Source: Saprospiraceae bacterium (GTDB lineage Bacteria; Bacteroidota; Bacteroidia; Chitinophagales; Saprospiraceae). From it: 42,517 nucleotides of DNA. The stretch is taken from the NCBI GenBank assembly GCA_026985735.1, contig JALSPW010000140.1, forward strand, positions 1 to 42,517. The letters run 5' to 3'. How positions within the stretch are numbered: position 1 is the first letter of the stretch; the number at the start of each line of letters is the position of its first letter. The position numbers and the translations under genes are program-made. Shown here piece by piece: positions 21,101 to 30,400 of the stretch. The notes beneath the pieces are model-generated. The model made no database searches. It was not told the origin of the DNA and saw only the letters and a program-made list of their open reading frames with translations.

Positions 21101-21774
21101 TTTCCCCATTCTCCCGTACAAGCTAAAGCCAAACGGTAATTATATTGCCTGACCGAATCACATTCATACGCTTCTCTCAGTTGTAACTCATCACCGGAAT
21201 AATCCGAAGATTCAATTTTGTAATTCTCCAGGACTTCGTTTTCATCAAAACCACAGGTTAAATTCACATTACTGATATCAACTTTATAATCCCTTGTATA
21301 ATATGACATATAATAATCCTTGATATTTTTTCCTAAAGGATCTATATATATATTATTGTGTTTCCAGTAAATGCTGGCATAAAACCCTTTAATTTTACTA
21401 ATATTAAATCTTATGTTTATATCCGGATTTTCATGGCTAAAACCTTTGTAAGAAGAAATATCGGGAAATTTTTTAGATAGTCCGGGTTCCATTACCGGAG
21501 ATTTTACAACATCAAATAACATAAAGTTACCATCCGGCATTGGAATATATAAAGGTAGGCTTTTGTTTTTTTTGTTAAATCGCAATGGTGCTTGAGATAG
21601 ATATTTTATAATACCGTCCAAATCGAGATAAACAGCAGAATAATGTACAGGAGTCACATTTCTTTCAATATCTCTTGTTACGGAAATGGTATTTTCATCA
21701 ATTCGTTGCCAAAAATTTTGAGCAAATAAGCTAAAAGAACTAAAAATAAAAATCAAAAGTAATAATTTTTTCAT
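18163..21774 (-). CDS. Secreted reprolysin-like zinc metalloprotease with P-domain and T9SS C-terminal sorting domain
   Basis: Metzincin HEMGHQFSATHTFN plus Met-turn TTIMAYCG; proprotein-convertase-P-like segment (GIWKLEITDNKTQQSGQLKYFALNIC); tail VSVYPNPATNNINI...GIYLIKIYNEKYNYTGKIVRQ. Confidence 0.92.
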   Translation of the reverse strand: MKKLLLLIFIFSSFSLFAQNFWQRIDENTISVTRDIERNVTPVHYSAVYLDLDGIIKYLSQAPLRFNKKNKSLPLYIPMPDGNFMLFDVVKSPVMEPGLSKKFPDISSYKGFSHENPDINIRFNISKIKGFYASIYWKHNNIYIDPLGKNIKDYYMSYYTRDYKVDISNVNLTCGFDENEVLENYKIESSDYSGDELQLREAYECDSVRQYNYRLALACTGEWGKKHGGTIEAALADMVTAVNRINEIYENEFAIHLNLIANNDKIIWLDPDTDPFDKPTLGTGLLGEVSDAIRNKIKDNSFDIGHIFTNACTDVGGVANLAGVCTGIKARGVTCQYWNDLNYIVTNVTCHEMGHQFSATHTFNNCNGNESLSTGFEPGGGTTIMAYCGLCGENNVDYPCLETFHSASVEQIKRFSRKLAGSTCAVKKTVNNSEPKVTLNYQNGFYIPILTPFYLKGDAYDCEGDSLLFSWEEMDTGPSVVIGHPEDNSPLFTAVEPRPEPVRYFPDLYNLLYNITGNYNGEILPSYTRDLNFRLIARDNHTGGGGTGWADVQFKVDGDAGPFLVTFPNSTMQFYEGDSLRVKWDVANTNNINVNCQKVNIMLSVDRGFTYPYTLKYHTDNDGEEVIYLPDTITTKARIKVEAADNIFFDVANYNVKISEPEDSVFRIFVDNVSGDLCLPYNLQSEIRTKSFNGYYDTIRFEITGLPENTTYEIIPSEVIAGDNAILKFNFDNVVTGGHFEPNILGISSGGDTSIYQISWDFYSNKYKELNIINPVSGTEGHELNTHFEWQKPESVDYVNIYISKNPAFPPEETISKSEIKDSFYIPDEILDYSGLYYWRLEFVNQCGIIQPDTIYTFSTIALDCKDYISDDVPVIIKSKKTVSSSIEIENDLTITDINVTMKGFHQYFKEISTSIVAPDSTKILLFNYKPFNYNGNFNLTFDDEALSKIKSPPNGTFLPAKPLNILNGKNAKGIWKLEITDNKTQQSGQLKYFALNICSNVILNKPVLVNNKLFKIPLNAAWPVKPDVLKVKDENNTDDELVFTIVKAPEYSVIYKNNNVLYIGDRFTQSDINNGYIKLKYSGSGVIRDNFLFTVIDGEGGWIDVTTFNFETDPSIDAVEELFYEYVSVYPNPATNNININIDKSGTYKIEIYNLEGKKLLAKDIYGITNNSIDISGFSQGIYLIKIYNEKYNYTGKIVRQE

Positions 21775-21905
21775 AATGCAAATTTGTTTAAATCACTTCA
21801 AAAGTTAATAATATAAGCGAAAATAATAGTATTTTGTTTAAAAAATATAAAAAGTAATTACTCAAATAAAATGATTTTATCCTAATAATTACCATAAAAA
21901 TAGCA

Positions 21906-21928
21906 TATCTGTAAATTTATTACAGATA
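21906..21928. promoter_or_regulatory. Candidate operator dyad between divergent metalloprotease and Prc genes
   Basis: TATCTGTAA-ATTTA-TTACAGATA, 9-bp perfect arms. Confidence 0.4.
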
Positions 21929-22084
21929 AATTATATAACGTAAATTTTTTAAAAATATAGTCTTGATTATAATTTTTTTTATTTTTACAACTTATTTTGA
22001 TGCAATATCGTTAATCTTTGTAATGTCTCAGGTGAAGTACTTTGGATTTTATCAGAAGAGGCAATAAAATATTAATAGAGATAA

Positions 22085-24214
22085 ATGTTTAAATTAAAAA
22101 GAAAGAATATTATGTTAAAAGGACTAATTGTCGGTTTAATAGCAATGGTAGCATTGTTTTTTGGTAATCAATACAAATCATTTAATAGCGGAGAAAAAGA
22201 AAAAGCTATAGTTTATAGTGTGAAAAATATGTTGGATTATGTTCATTTTTCGCCAAAACAATTAAATGATGAATTTTCAGTAAAATTTTACAATGAATAT
22301 TTAAAGAATTTGGATGGTTTAAAAAGATTTTTAACTCAGGAAGATATTTCACGCCTTGAGCCGTATAAATATCAACTTGATGATCAATTAATTGAAAGCA
22401 ATTTGGATTTTTTCAGCCTTTCTTATGATATAATAAATGCTTCTATTGAAAAAGTAAAAACAATTTATAAAGATATTTTGGATACTCCTTTTGAATTTGA
22501 TTCTGATGAAATACTTGAATTGGATCCTGAAAAAAGAACTTGGGCAAAAAACGATGAAGAATTGAAAATGGTTTGGAAAAAGTTTTTAAAATACGAAACA
22601 CTGACCCGGATTGTAAATAAATTGGAGGAACAGGAAAAAGCCCAAAGCGATACGGTTAAAATATTAAGTTTTGAAGAAATCGAAAAAGATTCAAGAAAAA
22701 AAGTCTTGAAAATATATAATGATATGTTCAAAAGAATGGAAAAACTCAGAAGATCAGACCGGTTTGAAGTTTATGTAAATGCATTTGCAAGTTTGGAAGA
22801 TCCTCATACCGAATATTTTTCGCCAAAGGACAAAGAGGATTTTGATATAAGAATGGGAGGTAAGCTCGAAGGTATAGGTGCAAGATTGCAAGCGGATGGG
22901 GATTATACCAAAGTTGTTAGCATTATTCCCGGAGGTCCCGCCTGGAAAGAAAAAGAATTGGAGCCAAAAGATTTAATTTTAAAAGTAGCGCAGGGTGACT
23001 CCGAGGATTTTGTTGATCTTACCGGTATGAGACTTGATGATGTAGTAAGGCTTATCAGGGGCAAAAAAGGAACAAAAGTAAAACTTGAAATTAAAAAACC
23101 GGACGCTACTATAAAAACAATAGAAATAATAAGAGATGAAGTAATAATTGATGAGACAAAGGCCAAATCCGTTATAGTCGGTTTAAAAAATGAAATAGAT
23201 AGCATTGGTTTTATTCGTTTGCCTAGTTTTTATTCTGATTTTACATCTGACGGCAATAATTGTGCAGATGATATTAAGAAAGAATTGAATAAATTGAAAG
23301 ATAAAAAAGTAAAAGGAATAATCCTGGATCTTAGATATAATGGTGGTGGTTCTTTAAGGGATGTGATTAAGATAGCCGGTTATTTTATTGAAAAAGGACC
23401 GATTGTTCAGGTAAAACCGGGAAAAGAAAAAGCATATATTCATAAAGATAATGATATTGATGTTGTTTATGGTGGTCCGTTGGTAATATTGGTAAATGAA
23501 ATGAGTGCTTCGGCATCCGAAATTTTGGCAGCAGCCATGCAGGATTACAACAGAGCTGTTATTGTTGGTAGTAAAGCTACTTTTGGAAAAGGAACAGTAC
23601 AAAGATTTTTTGATTTGGACAATCTGATACGTGGTGCCAGTGACGTAAAACCTTTAGGTAATTTGAAAATAACAACGCAAAAGTTTTATAGAATAAACGG
23701 TGGATCAACTCAACTTAAAGGAGTGGAATCGGATATTGTATTACCTGATAATTATATGTATATCGATGTAGGTGAAAGAGAATATAAAAATGCTTTACCT
23801 TGGGATAAAATCGCTAATTTGGATTATTCACAGGATGTTTTTGTTTTGAAAAATAAAGATGCTATTATTAATAAAAGTAAAGAGAGAATAAATAGGGATA
23901 CGGTATTTACTTATATAAAAGAAAATGCTATGAGAATGAAAAAATATTCTGATAGTACTTCAGTATCTTTAAATCTTAAATTATTTAAAAAACAAAAAGA
24001 CGAAAGACAAAAAAAGGATGAATTTTATAAAAAACGATTAAACAATAATATTCCTTCTATGATGGCAAGAAATCTGGATGTAGATTTACCTCATATAAAT
24101 TTGGATTCTTCCAGAATAGCAAGAAATAATGAATGGCTGAAGAATATCAAAAAAGATGAATATATCAAAGAGGCCATTAATGTGATGAATGATATAGTGA
24201 AAACGGAGAAATAA
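22085..24214 (+). CDS. C-terminal processing peptidase, S41 family (Prc/Tsp-like)
   Basis: DPHTEYFSPKDKEDFDIRMGGKLEGIGARLQ, PDZ domain, GIILDLRYNGGGSLRDVIKIAG, VILVNEMSASASEILAAAMQDYNRA(V)IVGSKATFGKGTVQ. Confidence 0.95.
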   Translation: MFKLKRKNIMLKGLIVGLIAMVALFFGNQYKSFNSGEKEKAIVYSVKNMLDYVHFSPKQLNDEFSVKFYNEYLKNLDGLKRFLTQEDISRLEPYKYQLDDQLIESNLDFFSLSYDIINASIEKVKTIYKDILDTPFEFDSDEILELDPEKRTWAKNDEELKMVWKKFLKYETLTRIVNKLEEQEKAQSDTVKILSFEEIEKDSRKKVLKIYNDMFKRMEKLRRSDRFEVYVNAFASLEDPHTEYFSPKDKEDFDIRMGGKLEGIGARLQADGDYTKVVSIIPGGPAWKEKELEPKDLILKVAQGDSEDFVDLTGMRLDDVVRLIRGKKGTKVKLEIKKPDATIKTIEIIRDEVIIDETKAKSVIVGLKNEIDSIGFIRLPSFYSDFTSDGNNCADDIKKELNKLKDKKVKGIILDLRYNGGGSLRDVIKIAGYFIEKGPIVQVKPGKEKAYIHKDNDIDVVYGGPLVILVNEMSASASEILAAAMQDYNRAVIVGSKATFGKGTVQRFFDLDNLIRGASDVKPLGNLKITTQKFYRINGGSTQLKGVESDIVLPDNYMYIDVGEREYKNALPWDKIANLDYSQDVFVLKNKDAIINKSKERINRDTVFTYIKENAMRMKKYSDSTSVSLNLKLFKKQKDERQKKDEFYKKRLNNNIPSMMARNLDVDLPHINLDSSRIARNNEWLKNIKKDEYIKEAINVMNDIVKTEK

Positions 24215-24219
24215 AAATC

Positions 24220-24525
24220 TTAGTTGTTCTGAAGTTTATTTCCGGATTTATCGTGATGATGTGATTTCTTTGGATTTTCCGGTACGGGATCATATCCCGA
24301 GCCACCCCATGGATTGCAGCTTGCTATTCTTTTGATACTCATCCAGCCACCTTTTACTGGTCCCCATTCTTCTATTGCTTCAATAGTATAATGTGAGCAG
24401 GTGGGCGTATAGCGGCAATTACTTCCAAGCAAAGGAGATATGAAAATTTGATAAAACCTTACCGGTAATATCATTATAAGTTTAAAAAATTTGTTTATGT
24501 ATTTAAAGATTATCATTTCTTCCAT
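24220..24525 (-). CDS. yidD: Membrane protein insertion efficiency factor YidD
   Basis: [60 protein letters not shown]. Confidence 0.96.
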   Translation of the reverse strand: MEEMIIFKYINKFFKLIMILPVRFYQIFISPLLGSNCRYTPTCSHYTIEAIEEWGPVKGGWMSIKRIASCNPWGGSGYDPVPENPKKSHHHDKSGNKLQNN

Positions 24526-25070
24526 TTTATACTACAACCGATACTCGGAAATTGTTTTGACGGTATTTCTTTGTTTTCCAAAATTGCATCTAAAGCCGTT
24601 TTCAAATCTTTTCCGGTCGGTTCAACATTCATTTGAGGTCTTGTTTCATCAAATCTACCCCGGTAAACTAATAATAAATTCTTATCAAAAACATAAAAAT
24701 CAGGTGTACATGCAGCTTTATACTCTTTGGCAACAATCTGTGTTTCATCATATAAATAAGGGAAAGGAAAGTGACACATATCCGCTATCATTTTCATCAA
24801 ATCAGGATGATCCTGTGGATAATTTTCAACATCATTCGAACTAATAGCCACAAATGAAATTCCTTTTTCCATATATTCATTGGCGGTTTCCAAAAGCTTT
24901 CCCATAACATGGTGCACGTAAGGGCAATGATTGCATATGAACATTACGACCGTAGCCTTGTCCGACCTTATATCCTCTATCGAGACCATATCCTTAGTTA
25001 TGGTATCATAAAGCTGAAAATAAGGAGCTTTTGTTCCTATTGCTAACATATTTGATTCTGCTGCTGCCAT
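24513..25070 (-). CDS. Thioredoxin-family redoxin (AhpC/TSA-like)
   Basis: [12 protein letters not shown]..., [48 protein letters not shown]; 3' end overlaps the yidD start. Confidence 0.92.
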   Translation of the reverse strand: MAAAESNMLAIGTKAPYFQLYDTITKDMVSIEDIRSDKATVVMFICNHCPYVHHVMGKLLETANEYMEKGISFVAISSNDVENYPQDHPDLMKMIADMCHFPFPYLYDETQIVAKEYKAACTPDFYVFDKNLLLVYRGRFDETRPQMNVEPTGKDLKTALDAILENKEIPSKQFPSIGCSIKWKK

Positions 25071-25100
25071 AGTATATATCTTTTTATTTGATTAAATTTA

Positions 25101-25157
25101 AATAATAATTTATGATAATACATTCATGAATTCACATAAATTTATTTAATCATATTT
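25101..25157. repeat. Single copy of the intergenic repeat also inside the 124-bp tandem units
   Basis: AATAATAATTTATGATAATACATTCATGAATTCACATAAATTTATTTAATCATATTT aligns to 1412-1466 and 1536-1590. Confidence 0.8.
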
Positions 25158-25235
25158 CTTTGAGTATTTACAATTATCATCTGTTTTATATTCAAAACAA
25201 TAATAAGTAAAATTTAGTTTACAAATGGAAATAAT

Positions 25236-26201
25236 TTAAAACTCAATTAGTATTTTTCTTGTTAACAGAAATTCGTTATTGAATATTTTTACAAAATATA
25301 CGCCTTTTCGCAACCATTTTATATTTAAACTTGTTTTTTGTTCCGTTAAAGAAGAATTGTAAACTGTATTACCAAAACAATCAAGTATTAAAACTTTTAA
25401 ATCTGAATTTATTTTCTTTTCAATATTCAAAATATCCACAACCGGATTTGGATATACTTTAATTTCTCCTGCGAATATCTCATAGGTTTGCAAAGCGTTA
25501 TATCCATTTCTAATTATATGGATATTTTGGTTTCCGCCATTACTTTCAAGTGAGAAAACCAAAGTATCCCTATTTGTATCTACCGGATGATAATATATAT
25601 TGAAAGAATAATCTTCGGCTCCAAGTTGAACTTTCTTGCTATCAAAATCGGTAGAAAATTCCGTATTTGTCAGAGAAGTAAATCCTGTATATTTAAGAGT
25701 ATCATTTGCACGGTTTGTTACAGTTATTTTTATAGTATCGGTTTGTCCCAATTTTACTTTTTTTTCAGGGGAAATACTATCTGTCACCAACATAATCCGA
25801 GGTTTGAAAGTTGAGACTGTTGGGAGAGATGAAGATTTCCAAAACAAAATACCTCCTTGCATATTATAAACTTCTTTAAATTTTTTATTTTTCATTTTTT
25901 TAAAGGTTCTCCCGCTTCTACTTCCGGAATGGCAGTGTATTAAATAGATTTTATTATGATCCAATGAATCCAATTGCTCATCAAAATCGGAATCGTAATA
26001 ATTTCTATTAATTGCCCCTTCCAAATGTTGAGGGATATATTCCGCCGGTGTCCTTACATCCATAATTACAAAATTAGGATTATATTCATTTGCTTTGATC
26101 AAGCTATCACATTTTACGGGAACAAGAGTCTTGTAAATATTTCCTTGTGCAATCAGACTTGCATTTAAAAATAATAAAATTAATATTCGTAATGATTTCA
26201 T
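25236..26201 (-). CDS. Exported rhodanese-domain protein with T9SS sorting domain
   Basis: FVIMDVRTPAEYIPQHLEGAINRNY...IYLIHCHSGSRSGRTFKKMK; tail IKVYPNPVVDILNIEKKIN...GVYFVKIFNNEFLLTRKILI. Confidence 0.9.
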   Translation of the reverse strand: MKSLRILILLFLNASLIAQGNIYKTLVPVKCDSLIKANEYNPNFVIMDVRTPAEYIPQHLEGAINRNYYDSDFDEQLDSLDHNKIYLIHCHSGSRSGRTFKKMKNKKFKEVYNMQGGILFWKSSSLPTVSTFKPRIMLVTDSISPEKKVKLGQTDTIKITVTNRANDTLKYTGFTSLTNTEFSTDFDSKKVQLGAEDYSFNIYYHPVDTNRDTLVFSLESNGGNQNIHIIRNGYNALQTYEIFAGEIKVYPNPVVDILNIEKKINSDLKVLILDCFGNTVYNSSLTEQKTSLNIKWLRKGVYFVKIFNNEFLLTRKILIEF

Positions 26202-26998
26202 TTATAACATTTTTTATTTATTCCGAGAATGTATTTTTTAGTAACTTGTATTTTTTTTGCTGTTTCAGCACCTTTAAAACCACTAATATATTCATCTTTC
26301 ATATTTTCCTTGGCAAATCGGGTATATATTTTTGAAACAGGTTTATATGACCAATGCCATTTTTCTTCATTATAACCATAAGGTCTTCCCGGAGTATAAG
26401 GACGGCAAAACCCGAATTTATATGCATTTTCACTCATCCAGTCAAATATCTGTTTTCCTTTTCCGGTAGCATAATAACTATTCTCAAGAACGTTCAGATC
26501 TATTTCCGTACCCCAGTGATGCCTTGACGTACCCGGCATAGAACTGAATTTCAGTATATCCATAGCTCTTCTTACAGGGTCCTTTATATTTTTTCGTTTA
26601 GCCCAGTTTCTTTCCCAAATTCCTTTTTGATAATAAAAAGGCCTTGTAGCGGAAACAATCAATAATTTGAATCCGTCTTTGTATGCCGCATCATACATTT
26701 TCAAAAAAGCATTATACGCTTTTTTATCAAGATAAACATTGTGCTTATTGGTATATTTATCCTCTATTTTGACAAATTCAGGATGTTTTGAAGGATCAAA
26801 TTTGCCCATTAGAAAATTAATATTAAGATATGAAGGATATTCCGGTTTTTCAACTGGTATATTTTTTACTTCAACTGTATCTTGTTTTATTATTTTATTT
26901 TGTTTCGGTTTCTCCACTGTATTTTTACAGGAAAAAACAATTAGAATTACAAATGTCAGGTAAAAAAGTTTTTTCATTAATATAATATTGTTTTTCAT
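26198..26998 (-). CDS. M15-family D-alanyl-D-alanine carboxypeptidase lipoprotein (VanY-like)
   Basis: Lipobox VILIVFSC; SATRPFYYQKGIWERNW, SSMPGTSRHHWGTEIDLN, EKWHWSYKP. Confidence 0.9.
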   Translation of the reverse strand: MKNNIILMKKLFYLTFVILIVFSCKNTVEKPKQNKIIKQDTVEVKNIPVEKPEYPSYLNINFLMGKFDPSKHPEFVKIEDKYTNKHNVYLDKKAYNAFLKMYDAAYKDGFKLLIVSATRPFYYQKGIWERNWAKRKNIKDPVRRAMDILKFSSMPGTSRHHWGTEIDLNVLENSYYATGKGKQIFDWMSENAYKFGFCRPYTPGRPYGYNEEKWHWSYKPVSKIYTRFAKENMKDEYISGFKGAETAKKIQVTKKYILGINKKCYK

Positions 26999-28047
26999 TA
27001 AGAATTATGACTGTCTTTACTTAATATTTCCAAAAACTCATCAATCTTTTCTTCTTTTGTTGCCCATGATGTAACAAGACGAATTGTAGTATTGTTTTTA
27101 TCGTATTTTTTCCAGGGATAAAACATAAATTTTTTCTCTAATTTCAAAACGGTTTTATCCGGAATAACCGGAAAGATAATATTTGTTTGTGGTTCGGCAA
27201 TAAACTTATATCCCAGATTTGTAATTTCTTCAGCAAATTTATATGCAAGCTTATTTGAATATGTCGCAAGATCAAAAAATAGATTATTTTTGAAAAGAAC
27301 TGCAAATTGAACTCCAAATAACCTGCTTTTTGCAAGCAAAGCACCTTTTTGTTTCATTGAATAACGAAATTTTTCCTTTAAATTATCATTTATCAAGACT
27401 ATTGCTTCTCCTGCTAAAGCTCCGTTTTTGGTGCCGCCGATATAAAATACATCGACAAAATCCTTGATGTTTTTTGGAGTCAAATCCTGATCTTTTGAAG
27501 TTAATGAAGACCCGAGTCTGGCACCATCCATGAAAAGCATTAAATTATTTTCTTTACAAAAATAACTTAATTCTTTTAGGTCTTTTTTGGTATAAATAGT
27601 TCCCAATTCGGTTGAATTGGAGATATATACCAATTTCGGTACAACCATATGTTCATCATAATGTTCGATTAAAACAGGTTTTATTAGCTCCGGAGTAAGT
27701 TTTCCATCCGGAGTTTTAATTGTATTGATTTTGTGTCCTGTAAATTCAATTGCTCCGGCTTCATGAACGGCGATATGTCCTGTTTGAGCGGCAATTACCG
27801 ATTCATAAGGTTTTAAAATCGAAGATATAACAGTCATATTTGCTTGTGTGCCTCCTGAAACAAAATGAATTTCAGCGTATGGAAGTTCAAAGATATTTTT
27901 TATCAATTTAGCTGCTTCCAGACAATATTCATCTTCACCGTATCCCAATTGTTGAATGGTATTTGTTTCTGTTAATGCTTTTAAAATTTCCGGATGGGCT
28001 CCTTCGGCGTAATCATATAAAAAACTATATTTTGTCATTATTTTCAT
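26998..28047 (-). CDS. Low-specificity threonine aldolase / beta-eliminating lyase family
   Basis: PLP fold-type I: FVSGGTQANMTVISS, FMDGARLGSSLTS, FYIGGTKNGALAGEAIV. Confidence 0.93.
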   Translation of the reverse strand: MKIMTKYSFLYDYAEGAHPEILKALTETNTIQQLGYGEDEYCLEAAKLIKNIFELPYAEIHFVSGGTQANMTVISSILKPYESVIAAQTGHIAVHEAGAIEFTGHKINTIKTPDGKLTPELIKPVLIEHYDEHMVVPKLVYISNSTELGTIYTKKDLKELSYFCKENNLMLFMDGARLGSSLTSKDQDLTPKNIKDFVDVFYIGGTKNGALAGEAIVLINDNLKEKFRYSMKQKGALLAKSRLFGVQFAVLFKNNLFFDLATYSNKLAYKFAEEITNLGYKFIAEPQTNIIFPVIPDKTVLKLEKKFMFYPWKKYDKNNTTIRLVTSWATKEEKIDEFLEILSKDSHNS

Positions 28048-28133
28048 TTTAGAATCACAAATTTATACTTTATTTGTTAGATTTGTACTTTTATAGCTAT
28101 TGGGATTAAATTAAATGAAAAAAATATAAACAA

Positions 28134-29330
28134 ATGACTTTAAAAATTAAATTGTTTTTGGCTTTTATTTTAATGTTATCAAATTTTGCTATTGCCCAAG
28201 ATATAAAATCAGATAAATGTGGTAATACGGATTCGGAACAAGATAATCAGCAACTTGTATTAAGGGGAGATCATTGGGGATACGGATATGATGACCTGTT
28301 GGATGATTTGCAAATATGGTCTCAGAGTCCTTATGTTAAAATAAGTTCTATAGGACAAAGCGTGCAAAATCGTGAAATATGGCAATTACAAATAACTTCA
28401 AAAGATACTACAACGGAAAAGCATACCGTGTTTTTTCATGTCAGAACACATCCCGGTGAAGTACAAAGTTTTTGGGTAGCAAATGAAATAATTAATCTTT
28501 TGCTTTCGGAAGACAGTTTGGCGGTAAAAACCAGGGAAAAATGTGTTTACTATATTGTACCGATGTATAATCCGGATGGTGTGGAATTGGAATATGCCAG
28601 GCAGAATGCCAATCATGTGGATCTTGAAAGCAATTGGTATTCCGAAAATAATATTCAACCTGAAGTGATAGCTTTAAGAAACAGATTTTTGGAATTGATG
28701 GACAAAAAAAATCCTATAGAAATCGCTTTGAATTTACATTCGGCATATAAATGTAAAAGATATTTTGTGGCACATCATCAAAACGGAACAAGTTATTCCT
28801 ATCTTCAAATGGAAAAAAGGTTTATAACAGGGGTTAGAAATTATTTTTTGGATGGAATCGAACCATGGAATTTCAATGTTACCTGGTCAAACGGTAATCC
28901 TTTAAAATATCCGGAAAGTTGGTGGTGGGTAAATTACGGATCAAATGTTTTGGCTTTAACTTATGAGGATGGTAATTGTGATGAAGCCGGAAATTTTGAT
29001 ATAACGGCACGGGCTATAGTGTCAGGTATTGCCGATTTTTTGGATATATGGGGTAAGACAAGTACTACTATAAATTTGGAAAGTAATCCAATCGTTATAT
29101 ATCCTAATCCTGCCGGAAACAAACTTAATATAGATTTCAAAGCGAATTTTAATGGAAAAATAATCGTATTTGATTCATTTGGAAGAAAAGTTTTGTTAAA
29201 AAATATTAATAATCTTGAAAAATATACTTGTGATATTTCATATTTAAAACCGGGTGTATATTTTTTAAAAACTATGAATTCCAAATCGAATAATACACAA
29301 ATGAAAACCATCCGTTTTGTTAAAAAATAA
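28134..29330 (+). CDS. M14-family zinc carboxypeptidase with T9SS sorting domain
   Basis: VFFHVRTHPGEVQSFW (HxxE), YIVPMYNPDGVELEYARQNANHVDLESNW, NLHSAYKCKRYF, LTYEDGNC; tail IVIYPNPAGNKLNIDF...GVYFLKTMN. Confidence 0.9.
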   Translation: MTLKIKLFLAFILMLSNFAIAQDIKSDKCGNTDSEQDNQQLVLRGDHWGYGYDDLLDDLQIWSQSPYVKISSIGQSVQNREIWQLQITSKDTTTEKHTVFFHVRTHPGEVQSFWVANEIINLLLSEDSLAVKTREKCVYYIVPMYNPDGVELEYARQNANHVDLESNWYSENNIQPEVIALRNRFLELMDKKNPIEIALNLHSAYKCKRYFVAHHQNGTSYSYLQMEKRFITGVRNYFLDGIEPWNFNVTWSNGNPLKYPESWWWVNYGSNVLALTYEDGNCDEAGNFDITARAIVSGIADFLDIWGKTSTTINLESNPIVIYPNPAGNKLNIDFKANFNGKIIVFDSFGRKVLLKNINNLEKYTCDISYLKPGVYFLKTMNSKSNNTQMKTIRFVKK

Positions 29331-29331
29331 A

Positions 29332-29356
29332 TAACTATTCAGGTAAAGTGCTTTAG
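29332..29356. repeat. Copy of the dispersed TAACTATTCAGGTAAAGT intergenic motif
   Basis: TAACTATTCAGGTAAAGTGCTTTAG directly after the M14 stop codon; shares TAACTATTCAGGTAAA with the minus strand after the nusA stop. Confidence 0.6.
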
Positions 29357-29428
29357 AGATGGGAAATTTCAATTTCCGGATTGTATTAAAATTTTTTGTG
29401 TTTTTTTCAAACAAAAATTTTTAAACAA

Positions 29429-30385
29429 ATGACAATAAACGATAATATAATTGAACCCGGAGAAAATAAAATAATAAAAATCAGGGTTGGTAAATTACCA
29501 TCCGGAACTCATATCAATATATTTGCGCATGTATATAGAAGTAAAAAACCAGGAAAAACCTTATTGCTGTTAGGGGGAATTCACGGTGATGAAATAAATG
29601 GAATAGAGATAATAAGAAGTGCTATTGAAAAACAATATTTTGATGATTTAGTGCAAGGTACGGTGATTGTAATTCCTTTACTCAATGTATATGGTTTTAT
29701 CAATTTCAGCAGGGAAGTTCCTGATGGTAAGGATGTAAACCGTAGTTTTCCCGGTAGCTCTACGGGCTCACTTGCTTCCAGGGTAGCCAATAAACTGACG
29801 AAATTTATTCTTCCTCATGTTGACTGTATTATTGATTTTCATACCGGAGGTGATTCCAGATACAATTATCCTCAAATCAGATATACAAAGTCAAATTCCA
29901 AATCAAAAGAACTTGCAAAAATTTTTAATGCTCCGTTTATTATTGAAAAACCATTAATTCCCAAATCATTAAGAAAAATAGCGCATGATTTGCACATACC
30001 GGTAATAGTGTATGAAGGTGGTGAGTCAACCAGGTTGGACAGCTTTGCAATTAATACCGGCCTGGAGGGTATAAAAAACATATTGTTTCATTTTGGTATG
30101 ATTGATGAAAAACCGGATAAACAAAAAAGAAAATCTGTCTTTATAGACAAAACATCCTGGATAAGATCCCGCGATTCCGGAATTTTTAAATGCTATGTAG
30201 AATCAGGAAATTATATTCATAAAAATGATATAGCGGGTGTCCTAAAAGATGTTTTAGGTAATTCTTCAAAAAATATTATCGCTAAGAGGGATGCTTATAT
30301 TATCGGACACAATAATGCACCTGTTGTCAATATGGGAGATGCTTTATTTAATCTGGGGTGGGATAGCGAAAAAAATATAAAATGA
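29429..30385 (+). CDS. Succinylglutamate desuccinylase/aspartoacylase family protein
   Basis: LLLLGGIHGDEINGIEIIRSA, DVNRSFPGSSTGSLASRVANKL, CIIDFHTGGDSRYNYPQIRY, VYEGGE. ORF opens at 29396; ATG 29429 preferred. Confidence 0.92.
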   Translation: MTINDNIIEPGENKIIKIRVGKLPSGTHINIFAHVYRSKKPGKTLLLLGGIHGDEINGIEIIRSAIEKQYFDDLVQGTVIVIPLLNVYGFINFSREVPDGKDVNRSFPGSSTGSLASRVANKLTKFILPHVDCIIDFHTGGDSRYNYPQIRYTKSNSKSKELAKIFNAPFIIEKPLIPKSLRKIAHDLHIPVIVYEGGESTRLDSFAINTGLEGIKNILFHFGMIDEKPDKQKRKSVFIDKTSWIRSRDSGIFKCYVESGNYIHKNDIAGVLKDVLGNSSKNIIAKRDAYIIGHNNAPVVNMGDALFNLGWDSEKNIK

Positions 30386-30400
30386 AAACCTGAAATTTAC

